Source of the DNA: Hyphomonadaceae bacterium
Lineage (GTDB): Bacteria; Pseudomonadota; Alphaproteobacteria; Caulobacterales; Hyphomonadaceae
Assembly (NCBI GenBank): GCA_024742355.1
Contig: JANSYM010000008.1
Coordinates: 62,001-126,000, forward strand
DNA length: 64,000 nt
Direction: 5' to 3'
Shown: in pieces, positions 31,517 through 42,385 of the stretch
Layout of the letters: every line of letters begins with the position of its first letter
How positions within the stretch are numbered: the stretch's first letter is position 1
The notes under the pieces: model-generated
The model's database searches: none
The model's input: the letters and a program-made list of their open reading frames with translations, nothing else
Told to the model about the DNA's origin: nothing
Position numbers and translations under genes: made by a program

Positions 31517-32110
31517 CTAAATCCCCCGACCTGGTTCGACGGCGACTTTCTCCGTCGAGTCTTCGCGGCGACGTGACGTCTGCCGCGCAATATTCTGTCG
31601 TTTGACACCAGGACGCTCGCGAAGCGTCAGCACGATTGCCCCGATCATCGCCACCAGCAGCACAAGTCCAGCCAGTTGGAAGAGCAGGAAGTAATCGGTG
31701 TACATGACCTGCCCGATGGCCTCGGTATTCGTGTCAGCGCCGGGAGAGGCATCGAAGGTGGCTGTCGACGATCCACCGCGCGCAAAGCTTGCCAGCGCGA
31801 TCTCGGCGATGAAGGCTAGTCCGATCAGAACCGCAAAAGGCCAATAGCGCAGCGTGCCCTGTTTCAATTCGACGAAATCGACATCCAGCATCATCACCAC
31901 GAACAGGAACAGCACCGCGACGGCGCCGACATAGACGACGACCAGCAGCATCGCCAGGAATTCCGCCCCGATCAGGACGAACAGGCCAGCGGCTGTAAAG
32001 AATGTCAGGATCAGCCAGAGCACCGAATGCACCGGGTTCTTGGCCATGATCACAGCCAAGGCCGACACGGTCACGATGGCCGCGAAAATATAGAAGGCGA
32101 TCAGTTCCAC
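31517..32110 (-). CDS. nuoJ: NADH-quinone oxidoreductase subunit J
   Basis: [51 protein letters not shown]. Confidence 0.94.
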   Translation of the reverse strand: MELIAFYIFAAIVTVSALAVIMAKNPVHSVLWLILTFFTAAGLFVLIGAEFLAMLLVVVYVGAVAVLFLFVVMMLDVDFVELKQGTLRYWPFAVLIGLAFIAEIALASFARGGSSTATFDASPGADTNTEAIGQVMYTDYFLLFQLAGLVLLVAMIGAIVLTLRERPGVKRQNIARQTSRRREDSTEKVAVEPGRGI

Positions 32111-32163
32111 TACCTTTGCCCCTATTCCCTTCTGGCGGTTCCCCGCCTCCTCATATGCGGGCG

Positions 32164-32649
32164 CTACCGGTACGGAGCGTCCAGTTCCAGATTCTTGGCA
32201 ATGAGACGCTCCCAGCGATCCCCATTCGCCAGCAATTTCTCTTTGTCGTAGTACAGTTCTTCACGGGTCTCGGTCGCGAATTCGAAATTCGGTCCTTCGA
32301 CAATCGCATCCACTGGGCAAGCTTCCTGACAGAAGCCGCAATAGATGCATTTCACCATGTCAATATCGTAGCGCGTTGTTCGGCGCGAGCCGTCTTCGCG
32401 TGGTTCGGCCTCAATCGTGATGGCCTGGGCCGGGCAGATCGCTTCGCACAGCTTACAGGCAATACAGCGTTCTTCGCCATTCGGATAACGACGCAGCGCG
32501 TGTTCGCCGCGAAAACGTGGGCTGACCGGGTTTTTCTCGAACGGATAATTCACCGTTGCCTTGCGCCGGAACATCTCGCGGATGCCGAGACCGAAGGCCG
32601 AAATGAAATCGGTCAGCAAGGCGCCTCTGATGGTTTGGACCAGGCTCAT
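32164..32649 (-). CDS. nuoI: NADH-quinone oxidoreductase subunit I (2x[4Fe-4S])
   Basis: [16 protein letters not shown] and [24 protein letters not shown]; start set at ATG 32649 (MSLVQTIRG). Confidence 0.95.
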   Translation of the reverse strand: MSLVQTIRGALLTDFISAFGLGIREMFRRKATVNYPFEKNPVSPRFRGEHALRRYPNGEERCIACKLCEAICPAQAITIEAEPREDGSRRTTRYDIDMVKCIYCGFCQEACPVDAIVEGPNFEFATETREELYYDKEKLLANGDRWERLIAKNLELDAPYR

Positions 32650-32756
32650 GAGAAAGCTCCACTCAAAAGCGCTGTCGAAGCCACGTGGCCCGTCATGTAC
32701 CAGGCCGGATAAAGGACCTTGGCGACCGGTCCGACAGCAAACAAACTCGCAATCAT
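32646..32756 (-). CDS. Candidate 36-aa hydrophobic microprotein between nuoH and nuoI
   Basis: [39 protein letters not shown] overlaps the nuoH stop (TAATG) and its stop overlaps the nuoI ATG (ATGA). Confidence 0.6.
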   Translation of the reverse strand: MIASLFAVGPVAKVLYPAWYMTGHVASTALLSGAFS

Positions 32757-33832
32757 TACGCTTGCACTCCCCCATACACGACATATCCACCGACAATCAC
32801 CACAGCGGCGAGCGCGGTTGGCAGGAAGATCTTCCATCCGAGGCGCATCAGCTGGTCATAGCGATAACGCGGCACCACGGCCTTCACGAGCGCGAACAGG
32901 AAGAAGAAGAAAACAAGCTTGGCCATGAACCAGGCGAGATGGCCGAGATTGACGATCCATTCCGGGAACATGTTGACGAAATCGGCGCTAAGCGGGATCG
33001 GACCGTGCCAGCCGCCAAGGAACAGGATCGTCATCATCGCGCACATCAGCACGATGTTGAGATACTCACCGAACATGAAGAGCAGATAAGGCGTCGCGGA
33101 GTACTCGACCTGATAGCCCGCCACCAGTTCGGACTCCGCTTCCGGCAGATCGAAAGGCGGACGGTTGGTCTCAGCCAGGGCCGAGACAAAGAACATGACA
33201 AACGCAGCAACCATGACGGGCAACACCAGGATGTGTTCGAAGGTCAGCAGGTGCCAGGTGAACAGTCCGCCATCCTGGGCGTTTACGATTTCCGACAGGT
33301 TCATCGAGCCGGCGAGCAGGATCACCGTGATGATGATCAGACCAATCGAGACTTCGTAAGACACCATTTGCGCGGCACTACGCAGCGACGCAAGGAAAGG
33401 GTATTTCGAGTTCGAGGCCCAGCCGCCCATGATGATGCCATAGACGCCGAGCGACGAGATCGCGAACAGGTACAGGATCCCGACATTGATGTCCGAGATC
33501 ACCCAGCCCGGCGCCACCGGGATCGCCGCCCAGGCGGCGAAGGCCAGGGTCAGGGTCAAGATGGGCGCAATCAGGAAGACCGTCTTGTTGGCGCCAGCCG
33601 GAATAATGATTTCCTTGAGCAGGAATTTTCCGAAATCTGCAAAGCTCTGCATAAGACCGAACGGGCCGACCACATTGGGGCCCTTGCGCATCATCACAGC
33701 GGCCCAGACCTTGCGGTCGAGCAGCAACAGGAAGGCAATCGAGAGCGACAGGACCAGCGTGAACAGGCCAATCTGGCCGAGCACGAGCAGCCAGCCTGTC
33801 AGCACGCCATATTGTTCGATCAAACCAGTCAT
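32756..33832 (-). CDS. nuoH: NADH-quinone oxidoreductase subunit H
   Basis: [51 protein letters not shown]. Confidence 0.96.
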   Translation of the reverse strand: MTGLIEQYGVLTGWLLVLGQIGLFTLVLSLSIAFLLLLDRKVWAAVMMRKGPNVVGPFGLMQSFADFGKFLLKEIIIPAGANKTVFLIAPILTLTLAFAAWAAIPVAPGWVISDINVGILYLFAISSLGVYGIIMGGWASNSKYPFLASLRSAAQMVSYEVSIGLIIITVILLAGSMNLSEIVNAQDGGLFTWHLLTFEHILVLPVMVAAFVMFFVSALAETNRPPFDLPEAESELVAGYQVEYSATPYLLFMFGEYLNIVLMCAMMTILFLGGWHGPIPLSADFVNMFPEWIVNLGHLAWFMAKLVFFFFLFALVKAVVPRYRYDQLMRLGWKIFLPTALAAVVIVGGYVVYGGVQA

Positions 33833-33841
33833 CGCGACGCC

Positions 33842-35941
33842 CTACTCCGCTGCCATCGGGGTTTCAAGACCTTGTTTCTGCAGAGAACACTCGGCCATGG
33901 TCTTGGAGGCCCGTGCAATTGGATTGGTCAGGTAGAAATCATCAATGGCCGCCGTCAAAGCGCCGTTCCCAACACCGGTATCACCGCCCGGGATTTTCTC
34001 TTTCAAAGCGTCCACACCGGCATCGCCTGGCGCAAAACCAAGACCGGCGAAGACCGGATTGGCCTCCCGCAGGGTCTCACGGAGCGCATCTGCCGAATCG
34101 TATAGCAGGGTCTTGCCGACAACGTCCGACAGCGCCCGGAAAATCGCCCAGCCTTCGCGGGCCTCGCCTTTTGGCTGCACCGCACGGCGGGTCATCTGCA
34201 CGCGGCCTTCGGTGTTCACATAAGTCGCCGCCATTTCGGTATAAGCGGCCGCAGGCAGGATGATGTCCGCCTTGCTCGCTCCGGCATCACCGTGCGAACC
34301 GACATAAATCACCGTGGCGTTGCCGGTCGTGGAGAGATCGACTTCATCCGCGCCGAGCAGGACGATCGTATCCATGTCGCCGCTGAGGATGGCAGCCGTA
34401 TCTGCGCCGCCTTCACCTGGCACAAAGCCCGTATCGAGCGCGCCAACGCGGCCGGCGGCCGAGTGCAACACGCCGAAACCGGCCCAGTCTTCCTTGATCG
34501 CCTGGATTTCCAGGGCGTAATCATGCGCCGCGGCGAGCACGGCCTGTCCGTCTTCGCGGGCGAGGACGCTTTCGCCGACAATGATCATCGGCTTCTCGGC
34601 ATTTCGCAGCGCTTCAGCAATCTCGCTATCGCGGCTGAACAGGCCTTTCAGCGCATCCGGTCCGTCGCCGAGATGTTCGTAATCATAGGTCAGGTCTGCA
34701 GCTTCGCCGATGACACCGACCTTCAGGTCATTCCACAGCCAGGCCTTGCGAATGCGGGCATTCCAGACGGCCGCTTCCTTGCGTGGGTTGGTGCCGATCA
34801 GCAGCAGCGCGTCTGCTTCTTCGACGCCGAGCAAAGTCGGGTTGAAGATATAGCGCTCACGCACGCCATCCGCGCCGTAAGACGCGCCTGCCGGGCGGCA
34901 ATCCGTGTTCTGGACGCCAAGCGCACGAGCGAGATCGAGGGCAGCCTTGGCCTGCTCGACTTCAATCAGGTCACCCGCAACAAAGCCGATTTTCTCAGCC
35001 GGGGCGGCCAGCGCGGACTTGGCCGCGTCAAACGCTTCGCCCCAATCAACCGCCGTCAGTTTGCCATCCTTGCGGACGTAAGGCGTATCGAGGCGCTGGC
35101 GGGCGAGGCCGTCCCAGATGAAGCGCGACTTGTCGGACAGCCACTCCTCATTCACCTCTTCATTGATCACCGGCATGATGCGCATCACCGCATCGCCTTT
35201 GGCATCAACGCGAATGTTCGAGCCGAGCGCGTCCATGACGTCAACGCTTTCCGTCTTGCGCAGCTCCCACGGCCGCGCATTGAACGCATAAGGCTTGGAG
35301 GTCAGCGCACCAACCGGGCAGAGATCGATGACATTGCCGGAGAGTTCCGAGGTCAGGCTTTCTTCGAGATAGGTCGTGATCTCGGCGCTCTCACCGCGCG
35401 AAATCATACCAATCTCTTCGACGCCCGCGACTTCCGCGGCGAAGCGGACACAGCGTGTGCACTGGATGCAGCGGGTCATGATCGTCTTGACCAGCGGCCC
35501 CATATTCTTGTCTTCGACGGCGCGCTTGTTAAGTTCATACCGGCTATCGGCGCGGCCATAGGCGACCGCCTGGTCCTGCAAGTCACACTCGCCGCCCTGA
35601 TCGCAAATCGGGCAATCCAGCGGGTGGTTGATAAGCAGGAATTCCATCACGCCATTGCGGGCCTTCTCGACATAATCGCCCTTGGTCGAGATATTCGGCG
35701 GCGTGCCATCCGGGTTCATCCGCATGTCGCCAACTGTTTGCGCACAAGACGCAATCGGCTTCGGCGCCCCATGCCACTGGACCAGGCACATACGACAATT
35801 GCCGGCCACGGACAGGCGCTCATGATAACAGAAACGCGGAATCTCGGCGCCCGCTTCTTCGCACGCCTGCATGAGCGTGTAAGAACGCGGAACCTCGACC
35901 TCCTGGCCGTCAATGTTCAGTTTGAAAAGATCGTCGGACAT
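33842..35941 (-). CDS. nuoG: NADH-quinone oxidoreductase subunit G
   Basis: CYHERLSVAGNCRMCLVQ; PLDCPICDQGGECDLQDQA; CIQCTRCVRFAAEVAG. Confidence 0.96.
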   Translation of the reverse strand: MSDDLFKLNIDGQEVEVPRSYTLMQACEEAGAEIPRFCYHERLSVAGNCRMCLVQWHGAPKPIASCAQTVGDMRMNPDGTPPNISTKGDYVEKARNGVMEFLLINHPLDCPICDQGGECDLQDQAVAYGRADSRYELNKRAVEDKNMGPLVKTIMTRCIQCTRCVRFAAEVAGVEEIGMISRGESAEITTYLEESLTSELSGNVIDLCPVGALTSKPYAFNARPWELRKTESVDVMDALGSNIRVDAKGDAVMRIMPVINEEVNEEWLSDKSRFIWDGLARQRLDTPYVRKDGKLTAVDWGEAFDAAKSALAAPAEKIGFVAGDLIEVEQAKAALDLARALGVQNTDCRPAGASYGADGVRERYIFNPTLLGVEEADALLLIGTNPRKEAAVWNARIRKAWLWNDLKVGVIGEAADLTYDYEHLGDGPDALKGLFSRDSEIAEALRNAEKPMIIVGESVLAREDGQAVLAAAHDYALEIQAIKEDWAGFGVLHSAAGRVGALDTGFVPGEGGADTAAILSGDMDTIVLLGADEVDLSTTGNATVIYVGSHGDAGASKADIILPAAAYTEMAATYVNTEGRVQMTRRAVQPKGEAREGWAIFRALSDVVGKTLLYDSADALRETLREANPVFAGLGFAPGDAGVDALKEKIPGGDTGVGNGALTAAIDDFYLTNPIARASKTMAECSLQKQGLETPMAAE

Positions 35942-35946
35942 GTTTC

Positions 35947-37251
35947 TTACTCCGCCGCCACTGTGTGGCCCTGCACCAGCGCACGGGGGGCGCGGTATTG
36001 GGTGATGCGGTCTTCAATCTCGTGGCGGAAATGGCGGATCAGGCCCTGGACCGGCCAGGCTGCCGCGTCGCCAAGTGCACAGATCGTGTGGCCTTCGACC
36101 TGTTTAGAGACATCGAGAAGCTTCTCGATATCGTCATGATGGGCGTCACCTTTGACCATCTGTTCCAGCACGCGCCACATCCAGCCAGTACCTTCCCGGC
36201 ACGGCGTACACTGGCCGCAGCTTTCATGCTTGTAGAAATAAGCGATCCGCGCGATCGCCTGGATCAGGTCGGTCGACTTGTCCATGACGATGACGGCGGC
36301 CGTCCCGAGACCGGATTGCAGGTCGCGCAGTGTGTCGAAATCCATATGCGCGTCCATGATCTGCTCAGCCGGCACCATCGGCACCGATGAGCCACCCGGG
36401 ATCACAGCTTTGAGATTGTCCCAGCCGCCGCGAATACCGCCGCAATGAGTATCGATCAGGTCCTTGAACGTAATCGACATTTCTTCCTCGACATTGCACG
36501 GCTTGTTCACGTGACCGGAAATGCAGAACAATTTGGTGCCGGTATTGTTCGGGCGGCCAAAGCCGGCAAACCATTGCGCCCCGCGGCGCAGGATGGTCGG
36601 GACAACCGCGATTGACTCGACATTGTTGACCGTGGTCGGACAGCCATAAAGACCGGCATTGGCCGGGAAAGGCGGCTTCAGGCGCGGCTGACCCTTCTTG
36701 CCTTCCAGGCTTTCCAGCAGCGCGGTTTCCTCGCCGCAAATATAGGCGCCGGCGCCGTGATGGACATAAAGATCGAAATCCCAGCCATTCACATTGTCCT
36801 TGCCGATCAGCTTGGCCTCATAGGCCTCTTTGACGGCCTTCTCGAGTGCCTCGCGTTCGGCGATATATTCGCCGCGCAGATAGACATAGCATTTATGCGC
36901 GCGCATCGCCCGGCTGGCGACCATGCAGCCTTCGATCAGCAGGTGCGGATCATGGCGCATGATCTCGCGGTCCTTACAGGTGCCCGGCTCAGATTCGTCA
37001 GCGTTTACAACCAGATAGTGTGGACGCTCGCCAACAGATTTCGGCATGAAAGTCCATTTCAACCCAGTCGGGAAGCCCGCCCCGCCGCGGCCACGGAGGC
37101 CACTTTCCTTGACCTGCGTGCAGAGCCAGTCCGGCCCCTGCGCCAGCATCTCACGCGTCAGGTGCCAGGCACCGCGTTTCTTGGCGCCTTCCAGGCCCGG
37201 ATCATGCGCGCCATATAGATTGGTGAAGATGCGATCTTTATCCTGAAGCAT
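35947..37251 (-). CDS. nuoF: NADH-quinone oxidoreductase subunit F
   Basis: [60 protein letters not shown]; start at ATG 37251. Confidence 0.96.
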   Translation of the reverse strand: MLQDKDRIFTNLYGAHDPGLEGAKKRGAWHLTREMLAQGPDWLCTQVKESGLRGRGGAGFPTGLKWTFMPKSVGERPHYLVVNADESEPGTCKDREIMRHDPHLLIEGCMVASRAMRAHKCYVYLRGEYIAEREALEKAVKEAYEAKLIGKDNVNGWDFDLYVHHGAGAYICGEETALLESLEGKKGQPRLKPPFPANAGLYGCPTTVNNVESIAVVPTILRRGAQWFAGFGRPNNTGTKLFCISGHVNKPCNVEEEMSITFKDLIDTHCGGIRGGWDNLKAVIPGGSSVPMVPAEQIMDAHMDFDTLRDLQSGLGTAAVIVMDKSTDLIQAIARIAYFYKHESCGQCTPCREGTGWMWRVLEQMVKGDAHHDDIEKLLDVSKQVEGHTICALGDAAAWPVQGLIRHFRHEIEDRITQYRAPRALVQGHTVAAE

Positions 37252-37450
37252 TATCTCGCTCCCTAATTTCGCGCATGGCGGCAAGGATCAGCGGCACACT
37301 GACCACGGCGCCGAAAGCCACCGCCATCAAGATCCAGAGCGGACTGCCGGAGACCACGAACATCGCGACGCCGAGCGCCACGATCAGAAAATCCAGTCCC
37401 GCCGCGAGGATGAGCTTCTTGCGAGGGTCGGGGCGTTCAACGAGCGCCAT
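37238..37450 (-). CDS. Small two-TM membrane protein between nuoE and nuoF
   Basis: [70 protein letters not shown]; overlaps both neighbours. Confidence 0.75.
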   Translation of the reverse strand: MALVERPDPRKKLILAAGLDFLIVALGVAMFVVSGSPLWILMAVAFGAVVSVPLILAAMREIRERDNASG

Positions 37451-38490
37451 CATGCCTCTCCCTCATCTTTCGAAGACTCGACTTCGCCCGCATCAACACG
37501 CTTGGAGAAATCAGTTTCTTCACCGCCTGCCAGCGTCTCGGCCTGGGCAATCCAGTCTTCGCGTTCGATCCGGCCAGGGAAGGACATGAAATCCTCAACC
37601 CAGTCGACATTGGCCGGGGTCCAGGCTGCAATCTGGCTGAATTTATAAATGCCGAGCTCGTTCAGCGCCTTCTCATTCACCGGGCCAATGCCCTTGATGC
37701 GTTTGAGGTCGTCTTCTTCGCCTACAGCCACTTCAACCATTTCCGGCTTGTCTTCAGCCTTTGGCGCCGGCTTTGAATCCTTGATCAGTGTCGTCTTCTT
37801 CTCGGGTGCAGGCGCTGGCTCAGGCTCGGCCGGAGCATCCTTGGGCAGGTTCGGCAATTCCGACACCGCGTTACGCGAGCCGTCATAAAGATCGCCTTCG
37901 AGCAGCGTCGTCGCACCGCCTTCCGGAGCCGAGTTCAGTCGATCGACAAATGTCCCGGGCTTCACTTCCGCGCCGTTTTGCAGTTTGGCGAGAATTTCGG
38001 TCAGCGATTCCGGCGTCAGGTCCTCGTAATAATAGTCATTGATCTGGACCATCGGGGCATTGGCGCAGGCGCCGAGGCATTCAACCTCTTCCCAGCTGAG
38101 GCGACCATCATCGGTCACCGACATCGGCTTACCGATGTTCTTCTGACAGACTTCTTTCAGATCATTGGCACCGCGCAGCATACAGGGCGTTGTGCCGCAC
38201 AGCTGAATATGGTGCTTCCCGACCGGCTGGAGCCGGAACATGGTGTAGAAAGTCGCGACTTCATAGACGCGGATATATGGCATCTCGAGTCGGTCAGCGA
38301 CTTCCCGCATGGCTGGTTCGGAAAGCCAGCCTTCATTGTCCTTCTGGGCCAACCAGAGCATCGGAATCACCGCCGACCGCTTCTTGTCCTGCGGGTATTT
38401 GCCCAGCCAGAACGCGATGGTTGGCTCTGTTTCCGGCTTGAACGCGAAACTGTCGCCGCCGGCTTCAAGATCAAATCGTCTCAGCGCCAT
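37450..38490 (-). CDS. nuoE: NADH-quinone oxidoreductase subunit E with C-terminal helix-hairpin-helix-like extension
   Basis: CGTTPCMLRGAND...CLGACANAPMVQIND; C-terminal DDLKRIKGIGPVNEKALNELGIYKFSQIAAWT. Confidence 0.94.
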   Translation of the reverse strand: MALRRFDLEAGGDSFAFKPETEPTIAFWLGKYPQDKKRSAVIPMLWLAQKDNEGWLSEPAMREVADRLEMPYIRVYEVATFYTMFRLQPVGKHHIQLCGTTPCMLRGANDLKEVCQKNIGKPMSVTDDGRLSWEEVECLGACANAPMVQINDYYYEDLTPESLTEILAKLQNGAEVKPGTFVDRLNSAPEGGATTLLEGDLYDGSRNAVSELPNLPKDAPAEPEPAPAPEKKTTLIKDSKPAPKAEDKPEMVEVAVGEEDDLKRIKGIGPVNEKALNELGIYKFSQIAAWTPANVDWVEDFMSFPGRIEREDWIAQAETLAGGEETDFSKRVDAGEVESSKDEGEA

Positions 38491-38939
38491 TACGCTGTCT
38501 CCCCGGTCGGCAGAACCACGCGGCCTGCCTCGTCAAATTTCCAAAATGGGTTGAACGCGACTTCCCAGGCATTGCCCTCAGGATCTGCGAAATACCCGGA
38601 ATAACCGCCCCAGAATGCCTCGTGCGGCTGGGTCGTGATGTTGACGCCTGCCTCTTTCAAGCGCGCGAAAATCTCGTCCACTTCCTCGACCGAGCGGGCA
38701 TTGTAAGCCAGCGCCGCATTGCGGAACCCTTCTGCAGGGCGCGCGACCTGGCCAGCATCCTCGGCCAGTTTGTCGGCTTCCCACAGACCCAGGATGAAGC
38801 CGCCCATGTTGAACATGGTCATGCCCTCTGGTCCGACATTGTTGAAACCGATGACATCTTCATAGAAGGCCGTCATCGCCGCACGATCGCGCACGCCAAG
38901 GGTCATGATCGACAGGCGGTGTTCGGGAAAGGCAGCCAC
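38490..38939 (-). CDS. VOC (glyoxalase/bleomycin resistance) superfamily protein inside the nuo operon
   Basis: HRLSIMTLGVRDRAAMTAFYEDVIGF, FWGGYSGYFADPEGNAWEVAFNPFW; GTG start 38939 overlaps the nuoD stop (TAGTG), stop overlaps the nuoE ATG (TAATG). Confidence 0.85.
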   Translation of the reverse strand: MAAFPEHRLSIMTLGVRDRAAMTAFYEDVIGFNNVGPEGMTMFNMGGFILGLWEADKLAEDAGQVARPAEGFRNAALAYNARSVEEVDEIFARLKEAGVNITTQPHEAFWGGYSGYFADPEGNAWEVAFNPFWKFDEAGRVVLPTGETA

Positions 38940-40144
38940 TAGCGGTCCACCTCGCCAAACACGATATCGAGGGAGCCTAGGATGGCCGACGTGTCGGCCA
39001 ATTGGTGGCCCTTGCACATATGATCCATGGCTTGCAGGTGGGCAAAGCTCGGCGCACGCAGCTTGACGCGATACGGCCGGTTCGAGCCATCAGAGACGAG
39101 ATAGACACCGAACTCACCAGCAGGCGCTTCGACCGCGGCATAGACTTCGCCTTCCGGCACGTGGAAGCCTTCGGTGTAGAGTTTGAAGTGATGGATCAAG
39201 GCTTCCATGCTGTTCTTCATCTCGGCGCGGCGCGGCGGCGACACTTTCGTGCCTTCTGCCAGAACCGGGCCTTTCGGCATGTTCTCGATGCACCATTTCA
39301 TGATGTCGCAAGAGACCAGCATTTCTTCCATGCGTACGACATAGCGATCATAGTTGTCGCCATTCTTGCCGATAATGACCGGGAAGACCGAGGACGGAAT
39401 CTCGGAATAGATCTCATAAGGCTGGCTGCGGCGCAGATCCCAGGCGAGACCTGAGCCGCGCACCATTGGGCCGGTGAAGCCGTATTGCATGATCGTCTTT
39501 TCATCAACGACGCCAATATCGACATTGCGCTGCTTAAAGATGCGGTTCTCGGTGATCAGGCTTTCCAGCGTGTTCAGGATAGCCGGGAATTCCTCACACC
39601 AGGTCATGATGTCGTCGATCAGATCCTGCGGCAGGTCCTGATGGACACCGCCGGGGCGGAAATAAGCCGCGTGCAGGCGCGATCCGGAAGCGCGCTCATA
39701 GAAGCCCATCAGCTTCTCACGCTCTTCAAACGCCCAGGTGATCGGCGTCAACGCGCCAACATCGAGAATGAAGGTCCCGATATTCAGCAAGTGCTCGAGA
39801 ATACGGCCAAGCTCGCTGTACAGCACGCGAATGAAGCTGCCACGACGTGGCACTTCCACGCCGACCAGTTTCTCGATCGCCAGGCACCAGGCATGCTCCT
39901 GGTTCATCGGCGCGGAATAGTGCAGCCGATCGAAATAAGGCAGGCCCTGGAGATAGGTCTTGTACTCGAGCAGCTTCTCAGTGCCACGATGCAAAAGGCC
40001 GATATGGCAGTCGATGCGATCGACCAGCTCACCATCAAGGTCCATGACCATACGCAGCACGCCGTGCGCTGCCGGATGCTGTGGTCCGAAGTTTAGCGTG
40101 AAGGTGCGATCTTCCTCGGGAAGGGATTTCATATCGTCAGCCAT
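38939..40144 (-). CDS. nuoD: NADH-quinone oxidoreductase subunit D
   Basis: [53 protein letters not shown]; start at ATG 40144. Confidence 0.96.
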   Translation of the reverse strand: MADDMKSLPEEDRTFTLNFGPQHPAAHGVLRMVMDLDGELVDRIDCHIGLLHRGTEKLLEYKTYLQGLPYFDRLHYSAPMNQEHAWCLAIEKLVGVEVPRRGSFIRVLYSELGRILEHLLNIGTFILDVGALTPITWAFEEREKLMGFYERASGSRLHAAYFRPGGVHQDLPQDLIDDIMTWCEEFPAILNTLESLITENRIFKQRNVDIGVVDEKTIMQYGFTGPMVRGSGLAWDLRRSQPYEIYSEIPSSVFPVIIGKNGDNYDRYVVRMEEMLVSCDIMKWCIENMPKGPVLAEGTKVSPPRRAEMKNSMEALIHHFKLYTEGFHVPEGEVYAAVEAPAGEFGVYLVSDGSNRPYRVKLRAPSFAHLQAMDHMCKGHQLADTSAILGSLDIVFGEVDR

Positions 40145-40794
40145 TATGCGCCCTCCTTGGTCATCAACGCGTAGTGGTACTCCCACCCAGGCGCTTTAAC
40201 CAACTCGACGCTCTCTAGGTCGAGCACTGGATTTCCTTGCGCGAACAAAGGAAGGTCTCTCTCGGCACGATCTCTGAGAATATAGCTGGAATTCGACGTG
40301 TAATTACAAACATCGACCCCATACAGTTCACCCAGATACAGAACCTGCCCCGGCTCCAGATTGAACTTGAAAGCCGCGTTCGCAAAATAGTCGATCGACC
40401 AACTTGATGTCGCGCCGCCACTGGTCGCCGCTGCCCCTTTTGGCGCTTTCCATGGCGTGATTGCATATTCGCCCGGATCAAGAACGATCGCACTCAAGTG
40501 CCCATAATGAGTATCGAAATCGCTTGCGGCCCCTCTGGAATCATCGATCGAGACTAAAGCCGCCTGCTCGCCCAACAGCGCTTTGAATGGCACCGAAGAT
40601 TCGTTTATTTTCGCGAAACTTCCATTCGAGAAGCAGCTCTCGTCCGCACCTGATGAAAGCAAAACGACACCTGCGTCGTCGCCGATGTTCGCGAAATCTA
40701 TCGAATTTGCATCATACTCGGGGACCGAGATACATCCTGGTATCAGTGAGACCACGGTAACTCCGAGCCCGAAACGAATCATCCGTTTCATCAC
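40144..40794 (-). CDS. Predicted lipoprotein of unknown function inside the nuo operon
   Basis: Signal peptide [25 protein letters not shown] overlap with the nuoC end and TAATG overlap with the nuoD start. Confidence 0.7.
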   Translation of the reverse strand: MMKRMIRFGLGVTVVSLIPGCISVPEYDANSIDFANIGDDAGVVLLSSGADESCFSNGSFAKINESSVPFKALLGEQAALVSIDDSRGAASDFDTHYGHLSAIVLDPGEYAITPWKAPKGAAATSGGATSSWSIDYFANAAFKFNLEPGQVLYLGELYGVDVCNYTSNSSYILRDRAERDLPLFAQGNPVLDLESVELVKAPGWEYHYALMTKEGA

Positions 40795-41426
40795 GCGCCC
40801 TCCTCTTCGGTGGTCGCTTTCTCATCGCCGGGGATTTGGGCCGTCATACCCTCCCATGGCGAGAGGAAATCGAAATTGCGATATTCCTGCGCCAGCTCAA
40901 CCGGCTCGTGGACAATGCGCTTCTCAAGATTGTCGTACCGCACTTCGGTGAAGCCCGTCAGCGGGAAATCCTTGCGCAGCGGATGGCCTTCAAAGCCATA
41001 ATCGGTGAGGATCCGGCGCATGTCAGGATGACCGGAAAACACGATGCCATACATGTCAAAGGCTTCGCGTTCGAACCAGTCAGCACCGCGATGCAGGTCG
41101 ACAATGCTTGGCACTGGCGTGTCTTCATCGGTGGAAATCTTGACCCGGATGCGCTGATTCAGGCGCAGCGACAGGAAGTGATACACCACCTCAAACCGGC
41201 GGCTGCGCTCCGGATAATCGACGCCGCAGACATCGATCATCATCTCAAACATGCACATCTGGTCGCGTTTCAGGAAATCGACGAGAGTCACGATCTGGTC
41301 GCGTTCAGCCCAGACGGTGAGTTCGCCAACGCGCACTTCAAACTTACGCACCGCATCCGGCATCTTGTCGGCAATGTGTTCGCCGAGTTCGGTCAGGGCT
41401 TCGCTTTGTTGTGTCATCTCAGCCAT
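40791..41426 (-). CDS. nuoC: NADH-quinone oxidoreductase subunit C
   Basis: [66 protein letters not shown]. Confidence 0.96.
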   Translation of the reverse strand: MAEMTQQSEALTELGEHIADKMPDAVRKFEVRVGELTVWAERDQIVTLVDFLKRDQMCMFEMMIDVCGVDYPERSRRFEVVYHFLSLRLNQRIRVKISTDEDTPVPSIVDLHRGADWFEREAFDMYGIVFSGHPDMRRILTDYGFEGHPLRKDFPLTGFTEVRYDNLEKRIVHEPVELAQEYRNFDFLSPWEGMTAQIPGDEKATTEEEGA

Positions 41427-41429
41427 CCC

Positions 41430-41999
41430 TTAGCGGTCAATCGACCCTTCGCGGCGGATCTTCTTCTGCAATTGCAGCAGTCCATAGACCAAAGCCTCTG
41501 CGGTGGGCGGACAGCCCGGAATGTAAATGTCGACGGGCACGATCCGATCGCAGCCGCGCACGACGCTGTAGCTGTAATGGTAATAGCCGCCGCCATTGGC
41601 ACAGGAGCCCATCGAGATCACGTAACGCGGCTCCGGCATCTGGTCGTAGACCTTGCGCAGGGCCGGTGCCATTTTGTTGGTCAGCGTGCCAGCAACAATC
41701 ATCACGTCTGACTGACGCGGCGAGCCGCGCGGTGCCATGCCGAACCGCTCAAGGTCATATCGCGGGTTCCCGGCTTGCATCATCTCGATGGCGCAGCAGG
41801 CGAGGCCAAACGTCATCCACATCAGAGAGCCAGTGCGGGCCCAGGTGATCAGGTCATCGGCACTGGCAGTGAAGAATCCTTTGTCGGCAAGCTCGTCTGA
41901 CAGGCCGGCATAGAACGGGTCGTCAGGCCGGACTTCGTGTCCGCCTTCGACGCTGGTGCGGCCTGAACTGAGGGCGTAAGGCTTGAATTCCCCTGACAT
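41430..41999 (-). CDS. nuoB: NADH-quinone oxidoreductase subunit B
   Basis: [59 protein letters not shown] 41999. Confidence 0.96.
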   Translation of the reverse strand: MSGEFKPYALSSGRTSVEGGHEVRPDDPFYAGLSDELADKGFFTASADDLITWARTGSLMWMTFGLACCAIEMMQAGNPRYDLERFGMAPRGSPRQSDVMIVAGTLTNKMAPALRKVYDQMPEPRYVISMGSCANGGGYYHYSYSVVRGCDRIVPVDIYIPGCPPTAEALVYGLLQLQKKIRREGSIDR

Positions 42000-42010
42000 C
42001 CAACCGCCTC

Positions 42011-42385
42011 CTAATGCCACTCGAGCGCGCCGCGGCGCCACTCATAGATGAAGCCGATGGTCAGCACGCCGAGGAAGATCACCATCGACCAGAAGCCGAA
42101 CACGCCAATCGCGCCGAGGCTGACCGCCCATGGGAAAAGAAAGGCGACCTCAAGATCGAAAATAATGAACAGGATGGCGACGAGATAGAAGCGGACATCG
42201 AACTTCATTCGCGCATCATCAAACGCGTTGAAGCCACACTCATAAGCGGAGTTTTTCTCCGGGTCCGGATTACTCGGCGCAAGGATCGCATTGCCAACAA
42301 TGAACAGCAGAGACATCGCCAGACCAATACCCAGGAACAGGATCACCGGCATATAGTCTAGCGCAAGTCGTTCGACTTCGGACAT
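42011..42385 (-). CDS. nuoA: NADH-quinone oxidoreductase subunit A
   Basis: [40 protein letters not shown]; start likely ATG 42385 ([14 protein letters not shown]). Confidence 0.95.
   Translation of the reverse strand: MSEVERLALDYMPVILFLGIGLAMSLLFIVGNAILAPSNPDPEKNSAYECGFNAFDDARMKFDVRFYLVAILFIIFDLEVAFLFPWAVSLGAIGVFGFWSMVIFLGVLTIGFIYEWRRGALEWH

Noticed and set aside
32561-34105. 514-aa plus-strand ORF antisense to nuoH/nuoI
   Set aside because: Charged repetitive composition, no domain, antisense to conserved genes.
34292-36139. 615-aa plus-strand ORF antisense to nuoG/nuoF
   Set aside because: Completely antisense to confident nuo genes with no recognisable domain; shadow ORF.
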